A stretch of 64,000 bases of DNA. Source: Curvibacter sp. AEP1-3. Lineage in GTDB: Bacteria > Pseudomonadota > Gammaproteobacteria > Burkholderiales > Burkholderiaceae_C. The translations under genes were made by a program, and so were the position numbers. Of the stretch, positions 1-7,992 are shown one piece after another. The DNA lies in the NCBI RefSeq assembly GCF_002163715.1, contig NZ_CP015698.1, positions 806,001 to 870,000 on the forward strand, given 5' to 3'. The notes beneath the pieces are model-generated. The model did no database searches. It saw nothing but the letters and a program-made list of their open reading frames with translations, and was not told the origin of the DNA. Within the stretch, counting starts at the first letter, position 1; every line of letters starts with the position of its first letter.

Positions 1-605
1 GCAAAGCCCATTTGGAAGAACAAGTCTCCCAACTGCGCAATGCGTTAGCCAAAGCCCGTCGTGATCTGCAAGGCACCCGGGCCGGTGAGCGCCGCGCCCG
101 CCACAGCGCCGAGCACGATAGCCTGACCCAGCTGCCCAACCGCAGACACTTTGAAGCCTGCCTTCAAGAAGCCCTGACGGAACAGATAAGCACCCGCAAG
201 GGCTTGGCACTTTTCTTTCTGGATCTGGATGATTTCAAACAAGTCAATGACAGCCATGGCCACGCAGCAGGCGACAGGCTATTGCGGGTAGTTGCTGCGC
301 GCCTGAACCAGGCGGTGCGCAAAGAAGACGTGGTGTGCCGATTGGGTGGTGACGAGTTTGCCTGCCTGCTGCGCGGCCTGAGCCAGACCCGGCAGCTCAT
401 GCAACTGGCGGCCAAACTGTTTGACTCGGTGGCGGCCCCTTGCCGGTTGGATACCTGCGAGTTGAGCGTTCGACCCAGCATTGGCATTGCGATCTGCCCC
501 CAACACGGCATGACAGGGACGGACCTGCTAGCCCATGCGGATGCTGCCATGTACCGCGCGAAACGCGAACAAACCGGCTATGCCTTTTTTGAAGGACCGG
601 CTTGA
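1..605 (+). CDS. Diguanylate cyclase (GGDEF domain), 5'-truncated by window edge
   Basis: C-terminal part of a GGDEF-domain protein that would make cyclic di-GMP from two GTP. The reading frame is open to the left edge, so the true start and any sensory domain lie outside the window; a TTG at 12 is the first possible in-window start. A short coiled-coil-like helix (QLRNALAKARRDL) leads into the domain opening DSLTQLPNRRHF. The active-site motif is the canonical GGDEF within RLGGDEFACLL, and DLDDFKQVND supplies the metal-binding aspartates, so the domain should be catalytic. No clear RxxD inhibitory site was seen upstream of GGDEF. The 3' end overlaps the convergent gene at 578-931 by 28 bases. 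Confidence 0.9.
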   Translation, partial: KAHLEEQVSQLRNALAKARRDLQGTRAGERRARHSAEHDSLTQLPNRRHFEACLQEALTEQISTRKGLALFFLDLDDFKQVNDSHGHAAGDRLLRVVAARLNQAVRKEDVVCRLGGDEFACLLRGLSQTRQLMQLAAKLFDSVAAPCRLDTCELSVRPSIGIAICPQHGMTGTDLLAHADAAMYRAKREQTGYAFFEGPA

Positions 606-931
606 GGGGCAGGCTGCGCTTGGAAGGGGGTGCGCTGCTGCACAGCGGCATGTACCAAACCCTCGGCGGTACGCCATGCCAGCTGGGCCAAAGCCACTTT
701 GACCGCTGCACTCGGACGCAACCAACGCCAGGGCTTGGTGCCGATCAAGAGCGCAGCGCCTGCCACCACCACAACGACAGTTGCCAAAGGGTAGCGATGG
801 GACAATTGCCGGGCGGCGCGACGCGCCATCTGTAACTCGGGCCATGGCCCGGCTTGCAGCACTTTACGCATGCTGATCCGATTGGCTTCCAGACGTTGCG
901 AGGGCGTCGACACGACGGGAATGGGGCTCAT
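578..931 (-). CDS. Small membrane protein, last gene of ElaB-like cluster
   Basis: 117-residue protein of no recognised family. It has one hydrophobic segment around residues 50-66 (LATVVVVVAGAALLIG) followed by a short basic and alanine-rich tail. The start at 931 was chosen because this ATG overlaps the stop of the upstream gene in an ATGA arrangement, which implies translational coupling; a longer frame runs further upstream but only through the neighbour's coding region. It is the last of three small membrane-protein genes transcribed together (1620 down to 578). Similar clusters of an ElaB/YqjD protein, a YqjE/holin-like protein and a small third protein are known in proteobacteria, so it may be a YqjK-like partner; that is inference from position. 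Confidence 0.75.
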   Translation of the reverse strand: MSPIPVVSTPSQRLEANRISMRKVLQAGPWPELQMARRAARQLSHRYPLATVVVVVAGAALLIGTKPWRWLRPSAAVKVALAQLAWRTAEGLVHAAVQQRTPFQAQPAPQAGPSKKA

Positions 932-1317
932 AGCCCCTCCGGGGAAAGCATGCTGCGGTCCGCTTCCCATTGGGCGCGCGACTCTTCCAGTCCGGGAGCA
1001 GCAGGTCCGTGAGCCCCGGCCCACCAGCACAAGCAGGCGGCCACCAAGGTCACTGCCGGCACCGTAGTCAACAATACCGCATTCACCGGCAAAACGCTTG
1101 CCAGCATCACGGCAACACCGGCGAGGGTCAGCCCCACTCCGGCAAGCAGCACCGCACCGGTGTACCAGACCAGCTTGACGGCCCAGAAGGCCGCCCATGC
1201 TGTGCTCTCGTCACGTAACAGGTCTGCGTAGGCCTGCGCGTGCTCAAGCAGCAGGTCCGGGCGCTGGTGTAACAGGGCCCAGACCGCACCGGCAGCACGG
1301 GATGTAGGTGCTGCCAT
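928..1317 (-). CDS. Phage-holin-family / YqjE-like (DUF1469) membrane protein
   Basis: 129-residue protein with two long hydrophobic helices around residues 45-70 and 75-100 (VWYTGAVLLAGVGLTLAGV, then VLLTTVPAVTLVAACLCWW), as in the DUF1469/YqjE family of inner-membrane proteins. It begins 4 bases downstream of the ElaB-like gene's stop and overlaps the next gene's start by 4 bases (ATGA), so the three are almost certainly one operon. YqjD-YqjE-YqjK clusters in enterobacteria are linked to stationary phase and RpoS; whether that applies here is inference. The name holin reflects only fold similarity; no lysis function is implied. Confidence 0.75.
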   Translation of the reverse strand: MAAPTSRAAGAVWALLHQRPDLLLEHAQAYADLLRDESTAWAAFWAVKLVWYTGAVLLAGVGLTLAGVAVMLASVLPVNAVLLTTVPAVTLVAACLCWWAGAHGPAAPGLEESRAQWEADRSMLSPEGL

Positions 1318-1320
1318 GGC

Positions 1321-1620
1321 TCAATGGCTATGGTGGGAGCGACCGCGCACCAAGAGACCGACTACGCCCATCAGCACCGCGCCCGCTGCGGCCGCCATCA
1401 GCAAAGACTTCAGGGGCTCCTCGCGCACATAGGTGTTGACTTGTTCCTGCGTGCGAACAGCACGGTCTTGAAGCAGGTCGCGGTTATCCCGCAGGGCGTC
1501 GGCACCGCGTTGCAGCAGGCCATCGGCCTGTTGGGCAGCGTGATTGAGTACGGGCATCACATCAGACTCCAGGGGGCCATTGGCGCCGAGAGCATTGGAG
1601 AGGGGGGTGGAAAAACTCAT
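1321..1620 (-). CDS. ElaB/YqjD-like (DUF883) tail-anchored protein
   Basis: 99-residue protein with an amphipathic, glutamine- and arginine-rich helical middle (residues about 20-65) and a single C-terminal membrane helix (SLLMAAAAGAVLMGVVGLLV) ending in a short basic/His tail. That layout is diagnostic of the DUF883 family, which includes E. coli ElaB and YqjD, tail-anchored inner-membrane proteins that bind ribosomes in stationary phase. The start at 1620 gives the conserved length; an AAAGGA sequence lies about 8-13 bases upstream. A longer frame to 1674 adds a non-conserved leader. First gene of the three-gene operon running to 578. Confidence 0.8.
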   Translation of the reverse strand: MSFSTPLSNALGANGPLESDVMPVLNHAAQQADGLLQRGADALRDNRDLLQDRAVRTQEQVNTYVREEPLKSLLMAAAAGAVLMGVVGLLVRGRSHHSH

Positions 1621-1670
1621 GGGGAGGTCCTTTCGGGTGGTATCGATAAACAGAGGCGGCAAATGCCGCT

Positions 1671-1886
1671 TCACGGCTTGGTGACCTCATGGCCGATAAC
1701 GCCGCCGACGGCTGCGCCCCCCAGGGTGCCCAGCGTGCCGCCCCCCAGGACCGCACCGCCGACCGCGCCTACGCCGGCACCGATGGCGGTGCCTTTGTCT
1801 TGCGCAGACATGCCTGCGCAGCCGGTGAGGCTGGCGAGGGTGATTGCATAAATGGCCGCAAAGGCCTTGGAAGAATGAATGTGCAT
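1671..1886 (-). CDS. Glycine-zipper 2TM lipoprotein (OsmB/SlyB-like)
   Basis: 71-residue lipoprotein. The N-terminus is a lipoprotein signal peptide with lipobox LTGC, giving lipidated Cys23; the rest is a glycine-rich zipper (residues about 33-65, many GxxxG steps) typical of the 2TM glycine-zipper domain found in OsmB and SlyB. Such proteins sit in the outer membrane and are commonly osmotic- or stationary-phase-induced. The start at 1886 is fixed by the signal peptide; the frame extends upstream but reads through non-coding sequence. An inverted repeat lies just upstream (1902-1917). Same strand as the ElaB-like operon, 50 bases upstream of it, so it may be co-transcribed. Confidence 0.85.
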   Translation of the reverse strand: MHIHSSKAFAAIYAITLASLTGCAGMSAQDKGTAIGAGVGAVGGAVLGGGTLGTLGGAAVGGVIGHEVTKP

Positions 1887-1901
1887 GGTGCGACTCCGGT
1901 T

Positions 1902-1917
1902 ACGTGATGGGTCACGT
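1902..1917 (-). promoter_or_regulatory. Perfect inverted repeat upstream of the glycine-zipper lipoprotein
   Basis: ACGTGA-TGGG-TCACGT, 6-base arms around a 4-base centre, 16-31 bases upstream of the lipoprotein ATG. It could be a repressor site or a small leader hairpin; nothing identifies the protein that would bind it. Confidence 0.4.
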
Positions 1918-2029
1918 GGCGCAATCCGGGAGTGGCACTGCATCACGCTCCCTGACCGGCGGCACTGCAACGCAGAGGGGCTGATCAGGAAAGTGAAGCG
2001 TAGGCAGCCGCAGGGCTGCGGTCTGTCTG

Positions 2030-3262
2030 CTATGGCACGGAAGTGCGCTTGCCCACGCCCAGTGCCGCGCCCACACTCAGCAACAACACCAGTGCCGCGC
2101 CCAGCAGCGTGGAGCCGTACCAGCCCCGGTCCATGAACACGCCGAACACCAGCGGAGAAATGGCAAAGCCTGTGTCCAAGCCCGAGTACACCAAGCCGTA
2201 GACCCGGCCGGTTGCGCCCTTGGGCGTGGCCTTCTTGATCATCATGTCGCGCGAGGGGCCGCCTATGCCCACCGCAAAGCCGGTAATGGCCAACACCACC
2301 ATGGTGCCGGTCGCCCCCAACAGGCCGGTGCCGCACAGGGCCAGCAGCACCGCACCAGCCGCCATGGCCAGCGCCACCACGCGGTCAGAGTGGCGCGACT
2401 TGGCCACCACAAACCCGCCAATAAACATGCCCACCGCTCCGCACAGCATGTAAGACGAAATGGTGAGCGTGGCCGCCTCAAAACTCACCCCGTGCATGGC
2501 TTTGAGAATGGACACCGCATAGCTCTGCACCACGGCCAGGGTCATGGTGGAAAGCAAAAAGAAACCGAAGCACCACCACACCACCGGCAGTTTCATGAAG
2601 GCCATGTCGTGCTCGGCTTTGGGCGCTCCGGCCACCGGCTCCGGCTTGCGGGCGACCGTAGTGTGCAAATGCGCACGCTGCACAAACAACAGGGCCATCA
2701 CTCCGACGTACATCACCGCTGCCGCCAGATACGCCTGCCGCCAGCCGATGAGTGCGCCCAAGCCCGCAAAAAACACCGGGGCCAAGGCCCAACCCAGGTT
2801 GCCGGTCAAACCATGGGCACTGAAGGCATAGCCCAAACGCGGGGCCGACACCCGCTGGTTCAGGATGGTGAAGTCCACCGGGTGAAAGGTGGCGTTGCCC
2901 AGGCCGGCCAAAGCCGCCACGGCGAACAAATCGGTGTAGCCGGTCACCATGGAAGCCGCCACGCAGGCGGCAGCAAACAAGGCCAGTGCCACAAACAACA
3001 AAGGTCGCGCACCCAAACGGTCCACCACAAAGCCGGCACAAGCCTGCCCCACACCCGACACCACAAAAAACACCGTCATCAGCAAGCCCAGCTGCGAATA
3101 GCTCAGGCCGAACTCCTGCATGAATACCGGAAACAGCAACGGCAACAACAAGTGCCCGAAGTGCGAGCTGGCATGGGCCAGGCCGACCAGGCCGATCACG
3201 GTGGCATCTTGTTTGAAAGGAGCTGCAATAGCGGCTGGGGCTTGGAGGGTGGTGGTTGTCAT
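2030..3262 (-). CDS. MFS transporter, fosmidomycin-resistance-like
   Basis: 410-residue major facilitator with about 12 hydrophobic segments. The first helices carry HASSHFGHLLLPLLFPVF and a loop with DRLGARPLL, the MFS signature between TM2 and TM3. The LGNATFHP region in TM4 recalls the Fsr (fosmidomycin resistance) branch, in which a histidine-proline pair is conserved. The start at 3262 (MTTTTLQAP) leaves about 11 residues before TM1; a longer frame upstream is possible but is not hydrophobic or conserved-looking. It is divergent from an AraC-type regulator (3340) with only 77 bases between them, a standard arrangement for an exporter and its regulator. Substrate unknown. Confidence 0.85.
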   Translation of the reverse strand: MTTTTLQAPAAIAAPFKQDATVIGLVGLAHASSHFGHLLLPLLFPVFMQEFGLSYSQLGLLMTVFFVVSGVGQACAGFVVDRLGARPLLFVALALFAAACVAASMVTGYTDLFAVAALAGLGNATFHPVDFTILNQRVSAPRLGYAFSAHGLTGNLGWALAPVFFAGLGALIGWRQAYLAAAVMYVGVMALLFVQRAHLHTTVARKPEPVAGAPKAEHDMAFMKLPVVWWCFGFFLLSTMTLAVVQSYAVSILKAMHGVSFEAATLTISSYMLCGAVGMFIGGFVVAKSRHSDRVVALAMAAGAVLLALCGTGLLGATGTMVVLAITGFAVGIGGPSRDMMIKKATPKGATGRVYGLVYSGLDTGFAISPLVFGVFMDRGWYGSTLLGAALVLLLSVGAALGVGKRTSVP

Positions 3263-3339
3263 GCAGGCATCGTACGACCGCGCGGGTTTTCTGGAATGCG
3301 ACAAAAAGACAATAATCATCGAAAATCCGCCAAGCCGCC

Positions 3340-4173
3340 ATGAGACGTCCCCACCGCACACCCCACCCCTTGCAACCCGTCCCCAGCGATGCATCACCCA
3401 GCCGACCACCCACGCGCGATCGCCCGGTGCGCAGCCGCGGGCGCGCGCTGGCCATGCACGCGCACATCGAGCCTCACCAACACGCATGGTCGCAGTTCAC
3501 CTACTGCGCCAGCGGCCTGATGCAAGTCACCGTGACACAGGATGAGCGCGAAACCACCTTCATCGTGCCCCCCAGCCGTGCGGTGTGGATCGCGCCGCAG
3601 GTGCAACACAACGTGGTGGTGCTGGAGAGCGCCGAACTGCGTACCGTGGACATCGCCTCCGGGGCTCTGCCCCCAGACTGGACCGATTGCCGTGTGCTGG
3701 TGGTGAGCACCCTGCTGCGTGAGCTGATTGGCGCGCTACAGGGCAGCCAAGCCGGCGAGCGGGAGAACGCGCTCATGGCACTCACGCTGGACGAAATCCG
3801 GCGCGCTGATATTCAGGCCCTGGGCGTGCCCATGCCCCACCCGGTGCATGGCGACAAGCGGCTGCGCGCCCTATGCGAAGCTGTGCTGCGCGACCCGGCG
3901 GAGAAAAACCAGCTGCGCGAATGGGTGGCCGAGGTGGGCGCCAGCGAGCGCACCGTCGCCCGCTTGTTTCGTGAGGAGCTGGGCACCAGCTACCAGCAGT
4001 GGCGCACCCAGGCGGTGCTGGCCCACGCCCTGCCCCAGCTCGCCCGCGGCATGCCCATAGCCCAGGTCGCCGCGGCCAGCGGCTACGCCAGCGACAGCGC
4101 GTTTTCTGCCATGTTCAAACAGGCCATGGGCCAGGCGCCCAGCTATTTCCAGAGCAAGTCGCTATCAAAGTAG
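3340..4173 (+). CDS. AraC-family transcriptional regulator with cupin sensor domain
   Basis: 277-residue regulator. Residues about 37-110 form a cupin-like ligand domain (HAHIEPHQHAWSQFTYCASG, then PPSRAVWIAP), and the C-terminal 100 residues hold two helix-turn-helix units (VGASERTVARLFREELG; IAQVAAASGYASDSAFSAMFKQ), the AraC/XylS signature. The N-terminal 35 residues are proline- and arginine-rich, so the start may lie nearer MHAHIEPH (residue 39). Divergent from the MFS gene at 3262, which it probably controls; E. coli NimR/NimT is a comparable pair. The last residues (KSLSK) and the TAG stop are encoded inside a dispersed repeat (4160-4212), so the natural C-terminus has probably been altered by repeat insertion. 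Confidence 0.88.
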   Translation: MRRPHRTPHPLQPVPSDASPSRPPTRDRPVRSRGRALAMHAHIEPHQHAWSQFTYCASGLMQVTVTQDERETTFIVPPSRAVWIAPQVQHNVVVLESAELRTVDIASGALPPDWTDCRVLVVSTLLRELIGALQGSQAGERENALMALTLDEIRRADIQALGVPMPHPVHGDKRLRALCEAVLRDPAEKNQLREWVAEVGASERTVARLFREELGTSYQQWRTQAVLAHALPQLARGMPIAQVAAASGYASDSAFSAMFKQAMGQAPSYFQSKSLSK

Positions 4174-4212
4174 GAGCTGCTCGCGCACATGCTCTGGGCG
4201 CCATAGGCCTGT
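4160..4212 (+). repeat. Dispersed REP-like repeat, copy C
   Basis: Begins CGCTATCAAAG, continues AGGAGCTGCTCGCGCACA and ends in GGGCGCC...TGTTTCATT, matching the family consensus (TGCTAT...AGCTGCTCGCGCA...GGGCGC...AGC). It overlaps the 3' end of the AraC gene and supplies its stop codon. The remaining sequence to the next gene start (4213-4325) shows nothing recognisable except the leader of the PRC-barrel gene. Confidence 0.8.
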
Positions 4213-4325
4213 TTCATTAGAAATGCAGGGCATGTGCCACTGCGCACAGACGCTAAGTGGACCAGACGCGCATCGTGGCCTTCTGTGTCACGGAGCTGTG
4301 TCTCCCCCATTTGAAAGAAGCCCCC

Positions 4326-5165
4326 ATGCTGCGCCAGACCAAAGACCTGCAGGAACTCGTTGTTGAGGCTACCGACGGCCCCGTCGGTGACGTGACCGAC
4401 CTTTACTTCGATGATGAACGCTGGGCCATACGCTACCTCGTGGTTGAAACCGGCTCCTGGTTTTCCAGCCGCAAGGTGCTGATCTCGCCCATAGGCGCCG
4501 GCAAGCCCGACTGGGACCGGCAAATGCTTCCGGTGTTCATGACCCGCGAGCAGATCGAAAACAGCCCGCCCATCGACACCGACATGCCGGTCACCCGCCA
4601 GCACGAAACGGAATACCTGGACTACTACAACTACCCCTACTACTGGGGCGGCATCGGCCTGTGGGGTGGCGCCACCTACCCGGGACTGCTGCTGCCGGGC
4701 TACACCGGCATGGACTCACCCCTTGCGCTGCGGGCTCAAGTCAACACGGCCAGCGCCCGAAGTGAGGCTGAGCAACAAGGCCAGGACCCGCATTTGCGCA
4801 GCAGCGAGGCCGTCATCGGCTACCACATAGAGGCCACGGACGGCGAAATCGGCCATGTGCATGGCCTGCTGGTAGATGACGAAACTTGGGCCATCCGCTA
4901 CCTGGTCGTACGCACCAGCAACTGGTGGATGGGCCACGATGTACTGGTTGCCACGCAGTGGATCAAGCACGTGAGCTGGAGCAAGCAAGCCGTGGCCATC
5001 GACCTGAGCCGCGAGACCCTGAAGCTGGCACCCCGCTACGACATGGACCTGCCCTTGGAGCGGGACATGGAAATTGCGGTACACCGCCACTACGGCCGCA
5101 AAGGCTACTGGCCCGAGGACGACCAGCTGGCCGAAATGGCGATTCCCCAACGGGCCGCAGCCTGA
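4326..5165 (+). CDS. Tandem PRC-barrel domain protein
   Basis: 279-residue protein with two PRC-barrel-like halves: residues about 1-85 (VGDVTDLYFDDERWAIRYLV) and about 155-245 (IGHVHGLLVDDETWAIRYLV). The repeated DDE.WAIRYLVV core shows an internal duplication. The linker is tyrosine/glycine-rich (YLDYYNYPYYWGG). PRC barrels occur in RimM and in photosynthetic reaction-centre H subunits; stand-alone tandem forms are of unknown function and often sit next to stress genes. The start at 4326 follows a GAAAGAAG stretch; an earlier GTG at 4257 lies in frame but adds a non-conserved leader. The next gene (PPK2, 41 bases downstream) is likely co-transcribed. Confidence 0.8.
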   Translation: MLRQTKDLQELVVEATDGPVGDVTDLYFDDERWAIRYLVVETGSWFSSRKVLISPIGAGKPDWDRQMLPVFMTREQIENSPPIDTDMPVTRQHETEYLDYYNYPYYWGGIGLWGGATYPGLLLPGYTGMDSPLALRAQVNTASARSEAEQQGQDPHLRSSEAVIGYHIEATDGEIGHVHGLLVDDETWAIRYLVVRTSNWWMGHDVLVATQWIKHVSWSKQAVAIDLSRETLKLAPRYDMDLPLERDMEIAVHRHYGRKGYWPEDDQLAEMAIPQRAAA

Positions 5166-5206
5166 TGCGCACAAGCGCAAGGTGATGGCCAAAAAGGGGG
5201 GCCCAC

Positions 5207-6073
5207 ATGACCATCAAAGCCGACCGTTTCCGGGTCCCGGAGGGTAAAGACCTGGACTTGGCGCATTGGGCCACCCGGAGCAAGCCGCTGTGCAAGTCCA
5301 AGAAGGCTTACCGCAACGCGCTGGAAGACCAGGTGGAGGCGCTCAGCGCCCAGCAACGCCTGCTGTATGCCTCCAACCGGCACGCCCTGCTGATCGTGTT
5401 TCAGGCCATGGACACGGCCGGCAAAGACGGCGCCATCCGGCACGTCATGTCGGGGGTCAACCCGCAGGGCTGCCAGGTCTTCAGTTTTCAGCATCCCAGC
5501 GAGCAGGAGCTGCAGCACGACTTTTTGTGGCGCACCACGCGCGACCTGCCCGAGCGCGGTCGCATCGGCATCTTCAACCGCTCGTACTACGAAGAGGTGC
5601 TGATCGCACGAGTGCACAGCAGTATCCTGCTCAGCGAACATATTCCGGACATCCCTGAGGACGACACCGTATGGGAGGGGCGCTTTCGTTCCATCGTGGA
5701 CTTGGAGCGGCACCTGCACACCAACGGCACCCGCATCGTCAAAGTGTTCATGCACCTCTCCAAAGAGGAGCAGCGCCTGCGGCTTTTGGCGCGCATTGAC
5801 GAGCCTGACAATAACTGGAAGTTCAGCCAGGCCGACGTCACCGAGCGCAAGTACTGGGACGCTTATATGCAAGCCTACGCCCAAGCCCTGAGCGCCACCA
5901 GCACCGCCGACTCGCCCTGGTTCATCGTGCCCGCGGACGACAAGGACAACGCCCGCCTGATCGTCTCGCAGATCGTGCTGGATGCGCTGCAATCCCTGAA
6001 GCTGAGCTACCCGGAGGTCAGCGCCAGCCAACACCAGAAGCTGCAAACCATGCGCAAGCAGCTGGCCAAATAA
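5207..6073 (+). CDS. Polyphosphate kinase 2 family protein (PPK2)
   Basis: 288-residue PPK2-family phosphotransferase, which uses inorganic polyphosphate to phosphorylate nucleotides (NDP or NMP) or the reverse. The Walker A motif is MDTAGKDG at residues 68-75, Walker B lies in IGIFNRSYYEEVL, and the lid-type arginine-rich segment is RIDEPDNNWKFSQADVTER. The N-terminal GKDLDLAHWATR resembles the class I/III single-domain enzymes. Length agrees with one-domain PPK2 (about 270-300). The exact substrate class cannot be fixed by eye. Probable operon with the upstream PRC-barrel gene; a REP-like repeat follows the stop. Confidence 0.88.
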   Translation: MTIKADRFRVPEGKDLDLAHWATRSKPLCKSKKAYRNALEDQVEALSAQQRLLYASNRHALLIVFQAMDTAGKDGAIRHVMSGVNPQGCQVFSFQHPSEQELQHDFLWRTTRDLPERGRIGIFNRSYYEEVLIARVHSSILLSEHIPDIPEDDTVWEGRFRSIVDLERHLHTNGTRIVKVFMHLSKEEQRLRLLARIDEPDNNWKFSQADVTERKYWDAYMQAYAQALSATSTADSPWFIVPADDKDNARLIVSQIVLDALQSLKLSYPEVSASQHQKLQTMRKQLAK

Positions 6074-6117
6074 CTTGGGATCCGGGCTGCTCTTTGGGTA
6101 CACAAAAGCGGCGGTTT

Positions 6118-6175
6118 ACTACAAAATAGATAGCTGCTGGCGCACATTCCACGTGCGCCAGCGGCACTTTCTATT
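6118..6175 (+). repeat. Dispersed REP-like repeat, copy E
   Basis: Contains GCTGCTGGCGCA and TGCGCCAGCGGC as the two arms of a strong imperfect hairpin separated by 9 bases, with the family's AAAATAGATAGCTGCT start. It lies between the PPK2 stop and the cupin start and could act as a transcript-end structure. Confidence 0.8.
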
Positions 6176-6194
6176 CACAAGTTACGCCACCGCC

Positions 6195-6686
6195 ATGCCC
6201 AAGACCCACATTGCCATTCGCGCAGCCGACGCAGCGCCCCGCACCAAGCCGTCCAACTACCCCGAGCCCTTTGCTTCGCGCATGACGGGGCGCGAAAAGC
6301 GCGCGCTAGGCGATGTGTTCGGGCTGCGCAACTTCGGCGTCAACCAGACCCGGCTGGCGCCCGGCGCCATCTCGGCCCTGCGTCACCACCACACCCGGCA
6401 AGACGAGTTCATCTACATCCTGCAGGGCCACCCCACCCTGCTGACCGATGAGGGCGCCACAGCACTTGCGCCCGGCATGTGCGCCGGCTTTGTCGCCGGC
6501 AGCGGCAACGGCCACCAGCTACTGAACCAGACAGAGGACGACGTGGTGTACCTGGAGGTAGGCGACCGAACACCCGGTGACGAAGGCCACTACCCCGACG
6601 ACGACCTGCTCGCCGTGATGCGGGAAGGGGCTTGGGTATTCATGCACAAGGATGGGACACCATATCCATCCACAAAAACGCCGTAA
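6195..6686 (+). CDS. Cupin-domain protein
   Basis: 163-residue single-domain cupin. The metal-binding motif 1 is visible as ALRHHHTRQDEFIYILQG (two or three histidines and a glutamate) and motif 2 as GMCAGFVAGSGNGHQLLN, supplying the last histidine. The family contains uncharacterised proteins related to dioxygenase- or isomerase-type cupins; no substrate can be assigned. The start at 6195 is the first ATG after the REP-like repeat; the frame is open upstream through the repeat but that stretch would not be conserved. The stop is 10 bases before the dehydratase ATG, so the two are probably co-transcribed. Confidence 0.82.
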   Translation: MPKTHIAIRAADAAPRTKPSNYPEPFASRMTGREKRALGDVFGLRNFGVNQTRLAPGAISALRHHHTRQDEFIYILQGHPTLLTDEGATALAPGMCAGFVAGSGNGHQLLNQTEDDVVYLEVGDRTPGDEGHYPDDDLLAVMREGAWVFMHKDGTPYPSTKTP

Positions 6687-6696
6687 CATTTCAGCG

Positions 6697-7620
6697 ATGA
6701 ACGCTACTCCGCTCCACCTGCAAACCCCTCTCCTCGAATCCCGCGCCCTCGGCCTCGCCGCACAGCGCACTGTCTGGCTCAAGATGGAGGCGCTGCAGCC
6801 GCCCGGCAGCTTCAAGATTCGCGGCATTGGCCATGCCTGCCAGATTCATGCGCAGCGCGGGGCCAAGCGGTTTGTGTCGTCCTCCGGCGGCAACGCGGGC
6901 ATGGCCGTGGCTTATGCAGGGCGGGTGTTGAACATTCCGGTAACGGTGGTGGTACCGCAGACCACCACAGCCCGGGCGCAAGAACTGCTGCGACTTGAAA
7001 ACGCCGATGTGATCGTGCACGGCGCTTCGTGGCAAGAGGCCAATGAACTGGCGCTCTCCATGGTGGGGCCGGACGATGCGTTCTTGCACCCGTTTGACGA
7101 CCCGCTGCTGTGGACGGGCCACGCCAGCATGATCGATGAGGTGGCCAGCGCGGGCGTGGTGCCCGATGCGGTGGTGCTGTCGGTGGGTGGTGGTGGTCTG
7201 CTGTCGGGCGTGGCGGAGGGCATGGCGCGCAATGGCTGGGGGCACGTGCCCATCATCGCGGTGGAAACGGAAGGCGCAGCATCGCTGCATGCCGCCATGC
7301 AGGCGGGGCATACCGTGGCCTTGGACGCCATCACCAGCATTGCCAGCTCGCTGGGTGCCAAGCGTGTGTGCGAGCAGGCTATGCAGTACACGCAGCAGCG
7401 CCCTGTGCAAAGCGTACTGGTATCGGACGCGAGTGCGCTGGAAGCCTGCGAGCGTTTTCTGAATGACCACCGTGTGCTGGTCGAGCCCGCCTGTGGCGCG
7501 AGCCTGGCGCTGGCCTGTGAAGCGCACACCGTGCTGGCGCCCTACCGAAATGTGCTGTTCATCGTTTGCGGCGGCGCCACGGCCACGGTGGACCAAATTC
7601 GCCAGTGGCGGAAGGTCTGA
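6697..7620 (+). CDS. Serine/threonine dehydratase-like PLP enzyme
   Basis: 307-residue fold-type II pyridoxal-phosphate enzyme, probably deaminating L-serine or L-threonine to the 2-oxoacid. The PLP lysine is in PPGSFKIRG (about residue 42), the substrate/PLP loop is SSSGGNAGMA, and the phosphate-binding glycine loop is SVGGGGLLSG. The SSGGNAGMA signature and the length resemble the short catabolic serine dehydratases of the SDS type rather than biosynthetic IlvA, since no C-terminal ACT regulatory domain is present. It follows the cupin gene by 10 bases. The product could alternatively act on other hydroxy-amino acids. Confidence 0.85.
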   Translation: MNATPLHLQTPLLESRALGLAAQRTVWLKMEALQPPGSFKIRGIGHACQIHAQRGAKRFVSSSGGNAGMAVAYAGRVLNIPVTVVVPQTTTARAQELLRLENADVIVHGASWQEANELALSMVGPDDAFLHPFDDPLLWTGHASMIDEVASAGVVPDAVVLSVGGGGLLSGVAEGMARNGWGHVPIIAVETEGAASLHAAMQAGHTVALDAITSIASSLGAKRVCEQAMQYTQQRPVQSVLVSDASALEACERFLNDHRVLVEPACGASLALACEAHTVLAPYRNVLFIVCGGATATVDQIRQWRKV

Positions 7621-7641
7621 TTCCTCAGCCCCCAGAGGCAT

Positions 7642-7700
7642 GTGCTATCGAATCAGTAGCTGCTCGCGCATATTCCACGGGCGCCAGCAGCTAATTTTCT
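7642..7700 (+). repeat. Dispersed REP-like repeat, copy A
   Basis: One of the best copies: GTGCTATCGAATCAGTAGC, then TGCTCGCGCATATTCCACGG, then GCGCCAGCAGCTAATTTTC. The arms AGCTGCTCGCGC and GCGCCAGCAGCT can pair. It fills the space between the convergent dehydratase and DUF427 genes and may serve as a bidirectional terminator. Confidence 0.85.
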
Positions 7701-7710
7701 CTAAGTATCT

Positions 7711-7992
7711 TCAGGCAGTGACCTGCACACCCTTCCAGAACGCCACGCGGTCGCGGACCATCGCGGCTTCGGGTTTGGGGTCTGCGTAGTACCAGACGGC
7801 GTCGATGTTCATTTCGCCGTTCACCATCAGCGAGTAGTAGCTGGCTTGCCCTTTCCAGGCGCAGCTGGTTTTGTGGTTGCTGAACTGAACGTAGTCGCGG
7901 TTCAGGCTGCTGGCGGGAAAGTAGTGGTTGCCTTCGACGAGCACGGTGTCGTCGCTCTGGGCAATCACGGTGCCGTTCCAAATGGCTTTCAT
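7711..7992 (-). CDS. DUF427-domain protein
   Basis: 93-residue DUF427 protein. The hallmarks are MKAIWNGTVIAQSDDTVLVEG at the start, YFP in the first half, and the CxW-type segment HKTSCAWKGQASYY followed by AVWYYADPKPEA. The family is common in bacteria and of unknown biochemical role. The start at 7992 gives the canonical N-terminus; an upstream ATG at 8055 would add 21 unusual residues. Convergent with the dehydratase and divergent from the ABC transporter operon. Confidence 0.88.
   Translation of the reverse strand: MKAIWNGTVIAQSDDTVLVEGNHYFPASSLNRDYVQFSNHKTSCAWKGQASYYSLMVNGEMNIDAVWYYADPKPEAAMVRDRVAFWKGVQVTA

Noticed and set aside
928..1317. Phage holin as a sign of a prophage
   Set aside because: The family name reflects fold only; neighbours are an ElaB-like protein and a lipoprotein, with no phage genes.
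3218..3250. Another REP-like copy at the start of the MFS gene
   Set aside because: A stretch (AGGAGCTGCAATAGCGGCT) looks similar, but the core CTCGCGCA and the second arm are missing.
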